Shown here: in pieces, positions 1 through 11,409 of the stretch | Layout: each line of letters opens with the position of its first letter | Position numbering within the stretch: position 1 is the stretch's first letter | NCBI GenBank assembly: GCA_030374765.1 | Contig: JARGXX010000025.1 | Coordinates: 930,001 to 994,000, forward strand | Direction: 5' to 3' | Source: Agarophyton chilense | Taxonomy: Eukaryota; Rhodophyta; Florideophyceae; Gracilariales; Gracilariaceae | Length of the DNA stretch: 64,000 bases | Notes under the pieces: model-generated | The model's database searches: none | Told to the model about the DNA's origin: nothing | The model's input: only the letters and a program-made list of their open reading frames with translations | Made by a program: the position numbers and the translations under genes

Positions 1-623
1 CGGTGTCCAAACTTGCCAAGTATGTTGAGAAACCTGGAGAGATTCACTGGAAGGCAGTCAAACGTGTGCTTCGCTATCTCAACGGTACTTGTACATTTGG
101 TCTCACCTACGGCTTAAACACCGATTTGGCACTTCAAGGCTACGTGGACTCTGACTGGGCAGGCGATGTTGCAAACCGCAAGTCTACCAGTGGGTACTTG
201 TTCATGATGGCTGGAGGTCCTGTGTCATGGTGTTCACGTCAGCAAGAAGTGGTTGCACTGTCTAGTGCTGACGCTGAGTATGTGAGTCTGTGCAGTGGTT
301 CCAAAGAGGCCATCTGGCTTAGGCGTTTGTGGAATGGCATCGGCATAGTCATTGGAGTAGAAGTGGACGATTCGGTAAAGTTGCTTGTTGAACCAACGCC
401 TGTATATGTTGACAACCAAGGGTGCATTGACCTTGCCCGAAATGGCGTTGTCAACAAGCGTACCAAGCATATCGACATTCGTTTTCACTTTACTCGAGAA
501 GCTCTACGTGACAAGTCGATTGTGTTGTTCTACTGCCCTACCGATTGCATGACTGCCGATATGCTCAACAAACCACTTTGCCGTGTGAAGCACGAGAGGT
601 TCCGTGAAGACAGTGGCGTCTGA
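1..623 (+). CDS. Ty1/copia Pol C-terminus (RNase H), cut by window start
   Basis: The reading frame is open from the window edge to a TGA at 621-623. It holds the RNase H domain of a copia polyprotein: 'YVDSDWAGD', 'RKSTSGYLF', 'LSSADAEY', 'YVDNQGCIDLARN' and 'KHIDIRFHF' are the standard blocks around the catalytic acidic residues, followed by the 'DMLNKPL' tail. RNase H removes the RNA strand during reverse transcription. No stop or frameshift is seen in the visible part. It differs clearly in sequence from the copia family II copies downstream, so it is a second copia family (family I). A polypurine tract and LTR follow directly. Confidence 0.95.
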   Translation, partial: VSKLAKYVEKPGEIHWKAVKRVLRYLNGTCTFGLTYGLNTDLALQGYVDSDWAGDVANRKSTSGYLFMMAGGPVSWCSRQQEVVALSSADAEYVSLCSGSKEAIWLRRLWNGIGIVIGVEVDDSVKLLVEPTPVYVDNQGCIDLARNGVVNKRTKHIDIRFHFTREALRDKSIVLFYCPTDCMTADMLNKPLCRVKHERFREDSGV

Positions 624-647
624 CACCTAGACCTTTGAAGTCAGTGA

Positions 648-658
648 CAGAGGGGGAG
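648..658 (+). promoter_or_regulatory. Polypurine tract of copia family I
   Basis: The purine run cagagggggag lies immediately 5' of the LTR start (TGTTGG at 659). In LTR retroelements this tract primes plus-strand synthesis. Confidence 0.8.
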
Positions 659-1347
659 TGTTGGCTGTTGACCCTGTGCTGTCACTGAAAAAAACAAAAG
701 TGCAGGGGAGCATGGGCTGTTTTGGAGGGTGCCCCTGGAAAAGCGCATATGCGTGTCAGTCGGATCTCAACGTGAACTCGGGATGTGATTGGCTACTGCA
801 AATGTGCACATGCAATGTGGTGTGTACAAGTGGTATGGCACTATTGGGTTTGTCTGTGGTACACGTGTGTACGTGGTCTACTTGTACTACTGTGCACGCT
901 GTTCAATATGTCCAGCTGGTGTACTATGAACACATCTCACAAGGTGTAACGAATGTACTTGGAGAAGAGACGTGACATGTGTATTACAGGAGACTTGGTG
1001 TACTGTGCTGGAACGTGAATGTGTATGGAGGCGGATTGCAAGTAGTGTGTGCTGGCATATTGAATTTGTGCACACGTCAGTGTAATTATGGGCTGTGCAC
1101 TGTATATTGCCTTGTTGTGCGCTGCAATGAACATTGACTAGGGTTAATGTCATGCTTGAATATGATTGGTAGTATTGAGTGTCCCTGCTTTGTAGTCTAG
1201 GGTTTACTTTGAGTTGGAGTCTAGACAGCTGACGTTTTGAAGTAGTATATAAGTGAAAGTTTGAGCGCCTCCAAGTAAATCCAAGCCAGAGCTGGCGAAC
1301 TTTTCTTTCATCCCTCAACCTTTCCTTCAGGATTTTCCTATCCAACA
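659..1347 (+). repeat. 3' LTR, copia family I
   Basis: The 689-bp repeat begins TGTTGG and ends CCAACA, a canonical TG..CA boundary with a 6-bp terminal inverted repeat. An almost identical inverted copy lies at 12467-13154, which fixes both ends. It contains the palindrome CGCATATGCG (744-753), an ATTGG (inverted CCAAT) box at 788-792 and a TATA-like tagtatataag near 1240. Its 3' end abuts the gag gene of a reverse-strand family II copia, so this element jumped into that one. The expected 5-bp target duplication (agtgg at 1348-1352) would have its partner outside the window. Confidence 0.92.
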
Positions 1348-1616
1348 AGTGGAGCATTGCAAAGAGCACAAATGATGATTCCATAAGCCTTTTCGCGCTT
1401 GGCCATGAGGCGAGCGGTGTCAACACCAGTGTCCGATGTTGCTTCGGTAGTTGCTGAATATCCACCATCGGATTCCACGACATTCCACACACTTTTAACA
1501 CGGCATGCAGCACGAAGGCGATGGCGCCATAGGGCATAATCATCACCACGCCTTCCATGAAAACGAGGGATTTTCATCCCGGTAGTACTTTCGGAATCCA
1601 TCTCCGTGTCCGACAT
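1348..1616 (-). pseudogene. Copia family II gag, N-terminal fragment
   Basis: Starts MSDTEMDSES... at 1616 and keeps the copia gag N-terminal signature 'FHGRRGDDYALWRHRL'. About 90 residues match the gag at 16739; homology stops after '...NAPL' where the family I LTR begins. The fragment cannot make a working capsid protein. Confidence 0.88.
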
Positions 1617-2512
1617 GTTTCAGTCTGTTATCCACGAAGCAGATACAACGGAACCAAACGAAATTAAGTAGTAGAGGAAAGCAGAGTGAGGGACTCAATG
1701 CCTTGGGAAGTTTAAGAAAAAGGGCCAAGAGCAGTGATGAATTCGTGGCCGAGCTTGCCCGAAGGGAGTATCCTAACTCCAACGTTCGACAGCGAGGACG
1801 ACAGCGGAGACTTTTGACGTAGCCTGCAACGCTCACCGAGACGCGTCTCGTACGCGATCACAAGCGGAGCTCGGGTGCTCCCATGCTTGGAGTATACTCA
1901 CGGGCAGTGGCAGAAGTCGTACCCGGAACAGACAAACTTCTCGACTTCGGGTTGAATCTTCTTGAGTGAACCTACCGAGACTTGCTCGAGGTAGGCGGGC
2001 GCACTGGCGGGAGAAACTACCTCCGCTACCCTAAAGGATGATCCCCTGGACCCTGGTTACTCTCTCCAGGTGAGGTACGCTTTGATTACCTACCGAACAC
2101 TGCGCACTTCAGAGTCTGGCGCTTTTAGTCCCTACGAGGCGTCCCAAGGAGGGGTGTCATCAAGATACACTTCCCCCAGTTGACCCAAGCTAGCCTCTTG
2201 CGGGAAAGTAGCGCGGTCGTGCGGTGTAGTACGGTTGCTTCTACACTTCCAAGCCCAATTCATCGACCTCCGTACTCTACGGACGGAGAGCAGGATTTGG
2301 AAGACTTCCCGGTCTCGTGCCAAGGGGGTACTAACAAACGAGATATGTTTTCGCCACCAGGAAGGAAGTCCGCAGGGTACATGCCTGTCGCAAAACAAAA
2401 TAACTAGTTGAATCCAGATGAGCGTTAGTCGTAGATCGCGGACCTGTGGCAGTAGGGAATCTTCTTGAATCCAAATGAGTGTTAGAAGAGCGTGACGTCT
2501 GCGAAGAGTCGA

Positions 2513-2530
2513 CGCTCTGGGCCCATAACC
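2513..2530 (-). promoter_or_regulatory. Primer-binding site, initiator tRNA-Met type
   Basis: On the minus strand GGTTATGGGCCCAGAGCG follows the LTR end directly. It is complementary to the anticodon arm of eukaryotic initiator tRNA-Met (CTGGGCCCATAACC), the half-tRNA priming site known from Drosophila copia. Identical to the site at 15826-15843. Confidence 0.82.
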
Positions 2531-3205
2531 TCACAACGTGAGCGCAGGTTAGGTAAAGGAAAAGGAAGAAGAGGGGGAAAAGACGAGAAGAAGAGAAAAT
2601 TAAAAGAAGAGAAACAAAGGAAGGTAGTCAGCCTTGACGATTTATTTCGATCGTTGGCGACCGTCATTGAAATCTATATCTACCTCGCACGCACTTCCAC
2701 CGCCGGTGCTGACCGTCGGCGGGTCACCCACGTCTCACAGCTTGCCACCGTTCGACGAGGAGTTGCGCGCCAAAACAATTTCAAACATGAAGCATATCAA
2801 ATAAAAACTCCAAAAAACATCCAAAGTGGTGCGCCAATGCCAACCGCCCCGCGCAGCCCAGATTTGGCTGTTACGGCCAAACCCAATATCCAGCCCCCAT
2901 TTGCACATTCTCTCCAACTGCATAGCCCGTGCTCATTCAGCGCTCTCATCCAACCAGATCGCTCCACTTGGGCCGAAGCCCCAACACGCCCCATTAGAAC
3001 CAGAACACCCGTCCATACCACGTTGCATGACGGCATTTGCAGTAGCCAATCAGATGGCCGTTTCACGTTGAGATTGAGATGAGGCGCATATGCGTTTTTC
3101 CACTAAGGGTGTCCAAAAGTGCCCATGCTTAAATCTACTTTTGGTTTTCCACTATTTCCAAGCTTCCCAGGACGTCGGAGTGGCTGTCGACCTAAATACT
3201 CAACA
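2531..3205 (-). repeat. 5' LTR, copia family II (reverse)
   Basis: 675-bp LTR; on the minus strand it starts TGTTGAG (3205) and ends ..TTGTGA (2531). It carries the CGCATATGCG palindrome (3085-3094) and a CCAAT box. Its first 50 bases are of the same subtype as the LTR at 15147. The right flank (ggaga, 3206-3210) is gypsy leader sequence, so the copia sat in the leader of Gypsy-1. Confidence 0.9.
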
Positions 3206-3229
3206 GGAGAGCGGCTTTATCGTCAAGCG

Positions 3230-5187
3230 ATGTCGCGCTCACACTCGGTGAATGATGAACGAGATCTCTCGGATGTACCGGCCCCTGTTGCAGCGGCAGT
3301 TATGCCCCTCACAGAAGCCGTAATTGACCCTGAAGTCGTTGGACCTCAAGAAGAGGATGATTTGCGAAGGGAAATGCGTCGTCTCAAGTCTGACTCAAGC
3401 GCTTCGCGTGTGCGCATGGTTGCGTTGGAATCGCTGATCGCTGCTCTTATCGCTGTTGTCGAACAATTACGCAGTGCGCATCAAGCACTGGTTCGTGAAG
3501 ATGATGGAAAGCAGGTCTCTGCATCAGTGAAAACACTACGTGAGGATTTGAACCATCTATTTGAGAGGTACAGGAGTACGCCCGATGCGCTACCCGGCTT
3601 AACCGTGGATGTAGAGGATGTCCTAACTCGAGTTAACTCTCGTTTAGAACGCCTGGAGGCGACAGTTCATGCGCAGACTACTGCTAAACCAGTCGTGCTG
3701 GAAGAGGAAGGAGCTCCTTTGAAGGAAGCTCATTCGAAGAAGTCGAAGCCACGACGTAAGAAGCGGAAGTCCGCACGTGATTCAAGTGATGAATCTTCAA
3801 GTACGGAGGGCTTCAGTTCCAGTAATGATGATTCTGATGATTCAGATACGTCAGATGAAGGATGGCCATCGAAGGTCCCGATCTCGGAAGAAGTACACGT
3901 CTTCGTGGTTAATGAGAAAAAAAGGCTCACCTTACAGAGGATTGAAGGTGCTCGCGTGCACGAATCCGCTTTATCGGAAGGTCCTGAATTACAGGTACTA
4001 CCGTCTGAAGGTGAAGAGCAAGAAGCGCTCAGGACGCGAAACCGCGAAGGTGAAGGATCACATCAAACGATTGAAGATCGGCCTTAATGATTTAACATTT
4101 GATTGGAAAACCCCCATTCTCGTTATCGAGTTTCTCACTCGATTCGTTGCCGATGCAGACACTCTAGAGATGAGTGAACCACAGGCATTTGTGTCTTTAC
4201 CACACTTCCTGAAGGGTTTTGCTTTAGAGCAATATCGTTCCGTATGCGGTTCATTGACCGCCGATGAAGGCGGCGTTACCTCATGGCCAGAGGCGGTGCA
4301 GTATTTGCTGCGCAGTTACGCGACTTCAAACGCGATACGTCAGGCGATCCTGGACCTAAGGGATGTGACCAAAAAGCCTGAGGAGGGCAAAGCTGAGTAC
4401 AGCTCAAGGCTTACCAAAGCTTCAGTCCGCTGTGGAAACGTCCACTCGACGGAGGACAAGATTACCTTGTACATCGACGGGCTGGACCCGAGCATCAAGT
4501 CGTTGGTAGCTCGATATCGAGAGAAACATTGGAAGAGTCTTTTTTTTGGAGTTAGTTCAGTTTGCGAAAGCTGAAGGAGACGGGGCCAGAGCGCGTGGTA
4601 GCCCCCGTCGTTCAGTGGCTTTTGGAACCTCAATGGGTAAGGAGAAGGTCTCCGCCAGAGTTAATCAGCGCAGCTAACTGCTACTTCTGTAATCTCCAGT
4701 TGACTCGCGAGATTCGTCATTGGCACCCAAAGGGAGTGACTCGCATGAGGAGGCGGTCCATTTAATGCAATATACGGACTCTTCGGTACCTACAGTGGAT
4801 CTCCCACACTCGGAGTCTCAGGAAGAGGAAGCCCTAATGGCTATGGAGGGCCGTCGCCATATATACCGTCCCTACACGGTGCCACCAGAAGGAGGTTTTA
4901 ACAACGGGAAACCCGGATGGGTGGATACTCGCACGGCGTACCGTTCACAACCTATGTTGGCCAACCGTCCTGACGGTTTGATATGTTATTCATGTTATGG
5001 AAAACACCATTTGAGTGCAGAATGCACGCTTCCTGCAAAGGATCTGAGTCGTATCATGACCAATTATGAAGCACTCTCAGAAGAGGAAAAGGGCCTCGTA
5101 CGGGCGGGCATGTATTGGAAAGCCAAAAGTTGGTTTTCTCAGACACCAATGCGCCGGACGAACAAGCCGGTTGCTCAAAATGCTTAA
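3230..5187 (+). pseudogene. Gypsy-1 gag, frameshifted
   Basis: The ATG at 3230 opens a frame to 4087 (Glu/Ser-rich, coiled-coil-like N-terminus). The capsid part continues in another frame (3777-4574; 'YRYYRL', 'WPEAVQYLLRSYAT', 'IDGLDPSIKSLVA') and the nucleocapsid in a third (4720-5187). Frame changes lie near 3930-3960 and at a run of eight T near 4540. The zinc knuckle is an intact CX2CX4HX4C at 'CYSCYGKHHLSAEC'. The order and motifs match Gypsy-2 gag (31309-33369), which is a single frame. Gag forms the particle that packages element RNA. Confidence 0.88.
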
Positions 5188-5300
5188 TTGTTACAACCCA
5201 GAACCCCGATAGGAAGAGGCGCCTTTGAGGCGAATAAGCCGGTGCAACCGGAAAACTAAGTGAGGGAGCCCCTAGGGGGTCGGCACTAGTCGATCCCGTA

Positions 5301-5953
5301 GTGCTGACCAGGGAGAGCTCGCCTCCCTGCTCCCGCGCTTGGAAGCCCAAGATTCTCTTCGGGCCTCAGAAATTTCCGCCGTACGGAATCAATCCGCCGG
5401 ACGGAAAGCGAGTAGAGGTTGACTGTGGGTTACATCGTCCTTGGAGACGTTATACTGGTCCGTCAAAACGGGAAAGGTACCTCATGGTAGTGTCTAAAAG
5501 AAACTATAAGGTCTATGCCGACATCGGCTCTGACAGGAATCTGTTATCTCGTCGATTGACTATCCTGGACACAGGTGCTGGTCCGAACTTTATACAGGAA
5601 TCGGAGCTCGCTCCTGCTGACTTAGAACGTATTCGATACGGTCCTTTACCGGACCTCCGGGATGCCAACAAACATGCTGTGAAGACACTGGGAACAGTTC
5701 GACTCGTGGTGCGTTTGGGACGCTTTGTAGTCCTAGTCGACTTCATAGTCTGTAAGACGTTAGCTGCACCAGTGGTACTGGGATGTGATTATTGTGACAA
5801 GTTTGTCGAAGCCATTCTCCCGCGAAGAAAACTAGTGGAACTAGATGATGGATCAATGGTACCAATTGTTCGCAAGCCAATGCGTCGTTGCCTCGAAGCA
5901 CCTCCACTTCCACCATCTATGGAATACGGGAAATCCCGAGGACGTGTCTCGCC
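5301..5953 (+). pseudogene. Gypsy-1 pol: protease segment
   Basis: Encodes a retropepsin-like aspartic protease with the catalytic 'LDTGAGPNF' motif and the later 'PVVLGCDYCDKFVEAI' block, matching Gypsy-2 pol. It would cut Gag and Pol into mature proteins. The segment stops at a family II copia solo LTR inserted at 5954. Confidence 0.85.
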
Positions 5954-6624
5954 TCACAAAGTGAGCGCAGGTTATGAAAAGGAAAAGGAAAAGAAAGAAA
6001 AACACGAGAAGGAAACGAAAGTAAAAGAAGAAAAACAAATGAAGGTAGTCAGCCTTGACAATTTACTATGGTCGTCGGCGACCGTCATTGACAACTATAA
6101 CTACCTTGCACGCACTTCCACCGCCGGTGCTGACCGTCGACGGGTCACCCACGTCTCACAGATTGCCACCGTGCGACGAGGAGTTGCGCGCCAAAACAAT
6201 TTCAAACATAAATCATAACTAATAAAACCTCAAAAAATCATCCAAAGTGGTGCGCCAATCCAACTGCCCCGCGCAGCCCAGATTTGGCTGTTACGGCCAA
6301 ACCCAATATCCAGCCCCCATTCGCACATTCTCTCCAACTGCATAGCCCGTGCTCATTCAGCGCTCTCGTCCAACCAGATCGCTCCACTTGGGCCGAAGCC
6401 CCAACACGCCCCATTAGAACCAGAACACTTGTCCATACCACGTTGCATGAGGGCATTTGCAGTAGCCAATCAGATGGCCGTTTCACGTTGTGATTGAGAT
6501 GAGGCGCATATGCGTTTTTCCACGGAGGGTGTCCAAAAGTGCCCATGCTTAAATCTACTTTTGGTTTCTACTATTTCCAAGCTTCCCAGGACGTCGGAGT
6601 GGCTGTCGACCTAAATACTCAACA
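5954..6624 (-). repeat. Solo LTR, copia family II, in Gypsy-1 pol
   Basis: 671-bp LTR in reverse orientation (TCACAAAG .. CTCAACA on the plus strand). It is flanked by a perfect 5-bp target duplication TCGCC at 5949-5953 and 6625-6629. No internal element sequence is present, so it is a solo LTR left by LTR-LTR recombination. It is the same subtype as the LTR at 24863-25536. Confidence 0.94.
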
Positions 6625-6629
6625 TCGCC

Positions 6630-9094
6630 GAGGATTCGAGTAGCGAATAGTGCCATGTTGAAGGCGCAAACCCAAACTTGGGTTCAAGTAAGAACAGAAC
6701 GAGACGGGCTCGTAGCAATTTAACCGAATACTCGGATGTACGAATCCCGTTGATTGCTAGTCGCTAACGGCATTGTTCAGGCTGATCCTGGTAGCCCCTT
6801 CTGGATACTAGTGAGTAACTTCACCGATAACGATTATCAGATACCGAAGAATCAGGTTTTTGCAACAGCTTTGCCTCATCCCACAGTGGTGGTCCCTACT
6901 CATATTTCTACTGCAGAAGAATTGAGACTAACCCATGTCGGTGACACAGACGAAGAACTGCAAACTCCGTCTGGAGATCAATTGCAAACGGCAAAGGATC
7001 CAGAAAGCCTGGTCAATGAGGTAGACTTAGCACATGTGTCGGAACACTATAGAACGACAATCAGGTCTATTCTGAAGAAGTATACATCCATTTTGAGTGG
7101 AAAACTAGGAGAGATCTCCGCTACGGAACACCACCTTGATTTGGTCCCAGGGTCACGACCCATCTCCCAACCACCCTACAGAGCGGGACCGCGAACTCGC
7201 CAAATCGAGGAGGAGAATGTCAGCAAAATGCTGGAAGAAGGAGTAGTCGAAACAGCTCAATCTGCTTGGGCCTCACCAGTGGTGCTGGTTCCGATACTTG
7301 ATGGTTCTTTACGATTCTGTATCGATTATCGAAAACTGAACGCAGTTACAGTTCGAGATACATACCCCTTGCCTCGAATGAACGAATGTATTGACAGCTT
7401 AGAAGAAGCGAACGTGTTCACCACGTTGGACGCCAACTCTGGCTATTGAAAGGTGCCTGTAGCGGGAGAAGACCAAGATAAAACCGCATTTGCGTGTCAC
7501 GTCGGTCTTTATCGTTTCAAGAGGATGCCCTTTGGCTTGACGAATGCACCGGCTACTTTCCAGCGTACTCTGGACATCTTGCTCTCAAGAGACAAGTGGA
7601 AGATTTGTTTAGTCTATTTGGACGATGTGATCATCTTTTCCCAGGATGTGGAAAGCCATTTATGGCATGTCGAGGAGATCCTCAAAGCACTACAGAGCGC
7701 AGGTATCACCTTAAAGTTCAAGAAATGCGAATGGCTCGCTGCCAGCGTCCGGTACTTAGGACATGTGATCAAACCGGGACAGCTAGCCATTCAAGAGGCA
7801 CCAACTGCGGCTCTCCGCGAAGTACAACCTCCGTCGACACAGAAGCAATTGCGTTCTTTCCTCTGCTTTTTCAACGTCTACCGACGATTCGTGCCGCGAT
7901 ACTAGCATATAGCGGCACCGCTCAACGCAAAGCTGCGTAAAGGACAACCAGTACAGCTGGAACAATTCAGACAAGCTGAAGTGGAAGCGTTCGACACGCT
8001 GAAGACAAAGATTATTACAGCCCCATTCTTGGCGCTACCCATCCCCAACCTGCCATAATCAGTGGATACCGACTATAGTGAGTACCAAGTAGGGTGTGCC
8101 CTTTTTCAAACACACCCTGATGGTGAACTCAAACCCATTGGTTACCGTTCAAGATCGCTGAACGCAGCTGAGAAGAAATATTCAGTTTCAGAAAAGGAAT
8201 GCCTTCCAGTCGTTTGGGCTCTAACCACAACTCGACCGTATCTCCAAGGAGAACGTTTTACAGTCAACACGGATCATTCGTCTCTACGATGGTTACTGTC
8301 CATTACAGACCCGTCTGGTCGTCTCACATGATGGCGCTTACGCCTCTCTGAATTCGATTTCGTAGTGAAGTATAAGAAGGGATTGGCCGATGTCCAAGCT
8401 GACGCGCTATCGCGACTCAAAACACTAAGCGAAACCCAAGGCGAAATCGATGAAGAGATATCTTGCTTCTACATGGAGACCCATTCACCACCTTTTGAAG
8501 AAGAGGAACAAGAGACCCTTGATGATTATTCGGATGCAGACCCGTTACTTGCATTAGCAGACACTGACCCTTCAGTTCAACTCGAGCGAATCTCGTGCAC
8601 TGAGCTTCTCAATGAGCAACACGACGATACGTATTGTGCGTCGATACGCTCTCGTCTTAACGGGGGGGATGAGCTCCCCTTTTCACTCAATTCACGAGGA
8701 ATACTGTTAAGACATGTCAAAAAGCATGATCAAATCGTGATTCCACACGTCTCGAAGAGTCGAGTACTCCATCTGGCACACTACACCAGGTTTTCTGGTC
8801 ATCCAGGAGGAACGAAGTTGTTCATGACTCTAAGAAGAGATTCTTACTGGCCTACTTTGGCAATGGACTGCCATGCTACAGTGAGGTTGTGTAAAACTTG
8901 AGCGAAGAATCGCGTGAAGCTTTACAGGAAGCGGAAACCGATGACGTTATTCCAGGCGAATCGACATCCTAGGGGACTTGATTCGCTCAAAGCGAGGTTA
9001 TCGCTTCCTATTGGTAGTCACCGACCGCTTCTCGAAGCTAGTGCGGACTGTGCCGCTGAAGCGGATAACCGCAGCCGTAATTGCACAGGCGTTT
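6630..9094 (+). pseudogene. Gypsy-1 pol: RT, RNase H, start of integrase
   Basis: Reverse transcriptase shows 'WASPVVLVP', 'FCIDYRKLN' and the catalytic 'VYLDD' (near 7613). RNase H shows 'VDTDYSEYQVGCALFQ' and 'SEKECLPVVWAL'. Integrase begins with the zinc-binding region ('YTRFSGHPGGTKL') and continues to 'VTDRFSKLVRTVPL'. In-frame stops occur at 7447 (TGA replacing a conserved Trp in 'GYW'), 7903 (TAG), 8057 (TAA), 8329 (TGA) and 8899 (TGA). The gene is dead. A solo LTR splits the integrase at 9095. Confidence 0.9.
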
Positions 9095-9766
9095 TCACAA
9101 CGTGAGCGCAGGTTAGGTAAAGGAAAAGGAAGAAGAGGGGGAAAAGACGAGAAGAAGAGAAAAATAAAAGAAGAGAAACAAAGGAAGGTAGTCAGCCTTG
9201 ACAATTTACTTCGATCGTTGGCGACCGTCATTGAAAACTATATCTACCTCGCACGCAGTTCCGCCGCCGGTGCTGACCGTCGGCGGGTCACCCACGTCTC
9301 ACACCTTGCCACTGTGCGACGAGGAGTTGCGCGCCAAAACAATTTCAAACATGAAGCATATCAAATAAAAACTCAAAAAATCATCCAAAGTGGTGCGCCA
9401 GTGCCAACCACCCCGCGCAGCCCAGATTCGGCTGTTACGGCCAAACCCGTATCCAGCCCCCATTCGCACATTCTCTCCAACTGCATAGCCCGTGCTCATT
9501 CAGCGCTCTCGCCCAATCAAATCGCTCCACTTGGGCCGAAGCCCCAACACGCCCCATTAGAACCCGACCACTTGTCCATACCCCGTTGCATGAGGGCATT
9601 TGCAGTAGCCAATCAGATGGCCGTTTCACGTTGAGATTGAGATGAGGCGCATATGCGTTTTTCCGCGGAGGGTGCCCAAAAGTGCCCATGCTTAAATCCA
9701 CTTTTTGTTTTCCACTATTTCCAACACTCCAAAGGGCTTGGGGGCACAGTCGACCAAACCTCAACA
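9095..9766 (-). repeat. Solo LTR, copia family II, in Gypsy-1 integrase
   Basis: 672-bp reverse-oriented LTR (TCACAACG .. CTCAACA on plus) with a perfect target duplication CGTTT at 9090-9094 and 9767-9771. Its terminal 50 bases are of the subtype found at 21036, different from the other family II LTRs. Confidence 0.94.
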
Positions 9767-11409
9767 CGTTTATCAAACACTGGGTATGTATTTACGGACC
9801 ACCAGAAGTTCTGCTATCAGATAATAGGAAGCAATTCGTTGCGAAGTTCTTTCAGAATGTTTGCCGCATTATGGGCATTGGAAACGTGTCTACCACGACC
9901 TATCATCTGCAATTCAACGGTCAGGTGGAGCGTTTCAACCGCACGCTGATAGCAGCATTACGACACTACATCGCGGACCACCCGAAAAAATGGGACATGT
10001 TTACAGATACTCTGTGCTACTTGTACAATACGCAAGTGCATACCTCTACAAAGACGACACCGTTCGACCTCGTGCTCTCACGTAACCCTCCAACTTTACC
10101 GGTTGCGCTCGACGACGAGCCCGAATTGGAAGCGCCGACCCCGGCTAAGTACCATCTGAAATGGAGGAATGACCTGAAGGCCAGAGTGGAAGAAGCCGCT
10201 AAAGAGTTATCGAAGACGCAAGGTCGCTGTAAGCGAAACTATGACGCCAGAAGGCGAAGAAGAAATCCGGCAAGCCGAGTAGGAGGTCATGTCTTCGTGC
10301 GACTCGAAAGACCTGACAAACAGGAAGAATGGCGTCATAAGTTGTTGCCGATAGCAGCTGGACCGTTCAAAGTGGTGGACCTTGATGCAGACACAGTGGT
10401 AATCAAGACAGGTGAGGAAGTTGAACGTGTATCGCGCGATCGCGTTGAAGTCGCGCCTGACCCACAAGTGGAAGTCCAGGTATCTGGTAGAACTAAGGAG
10501 GCAAGTGCGACGGAACGTCAAGGCAAAAGCCCAAGTGACTCTGGGGAGAGTGAACCGCCACCAATGGCTCGAGCGGAGGAGAAAGTTCCTGATCTCCCAC
10601 TGCCAGCGGTTGCGTACGCCAATCACGGACAGCTTCCGAAATATCGGGATACGCCCCGTGGCACGCGCACATCCGTAAGTACAGAAATGGAACCTGAAAG
10701 CCGGAAAGATGTTTTGGACTTTGGCCCCAAGGACTTGGAAACGAGTGCACGCGAAAACGCGCCTTTGCCGCTTCAGGCTGAACCGTCAGGTGAAGCGCCA
10801 CTCGCTGTTCCGCCGATATCGGCTCCCATCCCTTGTGGGCAGGAAGAAGAAGAGGTATCGCCTCCTGTCGTGGTGCAAGCACCATCGTCCACCAAACAGC
10901 GGTCAGAATCGGATAAACCGAAGTAAGTTCATCCACGAATGGAATTGACAAGTAGCAAGAAGTACGCTTCTATGGAACCTGGAAAACAGGATAGCTCTTT
11001 ATCTGAGAAAGGTTCTCGAGGAATGAGTACACTGCCCCTGCGGGCAGAACGACAGTTTGTCGACGAGCGAACGCTTAGCGAAGCTAAGACTGCTAACACA
11101 GAGACGAATCGGTCAGCCCTAAGGCATTTCAAACCTGGTAACAGGAGTCTCGCGCCAACAGCGAAAGCATTTGGAAACGCCCAGGAATATGTTATGGATC
11201 GCATATGTGAACATAGCGAGCATGAAGATACTAGGGAATTACTGTATCGAGTCCGTTGGTACGGTTTTCCTCCGGAAGCGGATACGTGGGAACCTATATC
11301 TCATATCCCCCGTTCGCAACTCGTGCGATATCATCGACGCATGCGATTACCACTTTCAAGGGAGATCGACTCCTCGATAGTCGGGCTCATGGGCACATCC
11401 AATTTCTGA
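9767..11409 (+). pseudogene. Gypsy-1 pol: integrase core, tail and chromodomain
   Basis: Continues the integrase after the solo LTR: 'YGPPEVLLSDNRKQF' holds the second catalytic Asp and 'NGQVERFNRTL' the catalytic Glu. A long Pro/Glu-rich tail ends at TAA 10924-10926; the same frame then stays open to 11407-11409 and encodes a chromodomain ('YRVRWYGFPPEADTWEP', 'LVRYHRRM'). Chromodomains steer chromovirus integration to particular chromatin marks. The stop may be decay or may separate two products; Gypsy-2 has a stop at the corresponding place. Confidence 0.88.

Larger units (their letters stand above)
1348..2530 (-). mobile_element. Truncated copia family II: leader and gag start
   Basis: Read on the minus strand this is the primer-binding site, a 0.9-kb untranslated leader and the first part of gag, matching 15826-17007 of the plus-strand copy. 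It is cut at 1348 by the family I copia insertion. No separate gene is seen in the leader; predicted short ORFs there are the same in both copies only because the DNA is repeated. Confidence 0.88.

Noticed and set aside
2492-3082. A family of similar 80-220-codon ORFs (at 2.5, 5.9, 9.0, 15.0, 21.2 and 25.0 kb) that look like a conserved multigene family
   Set aside because: All lie inside copies of one copia LTR; their likeness comes from the repeated DNA, and the frames are broken differently in each copy.
7447-8901. Repeat-induced point mutation (C-to-T) as the cause of stops in Gypsy-1
   Set aside because: Some stops fit (TGG to TGA) but others need different changes and frameshifts are also common; a base-substitution count would be needed.
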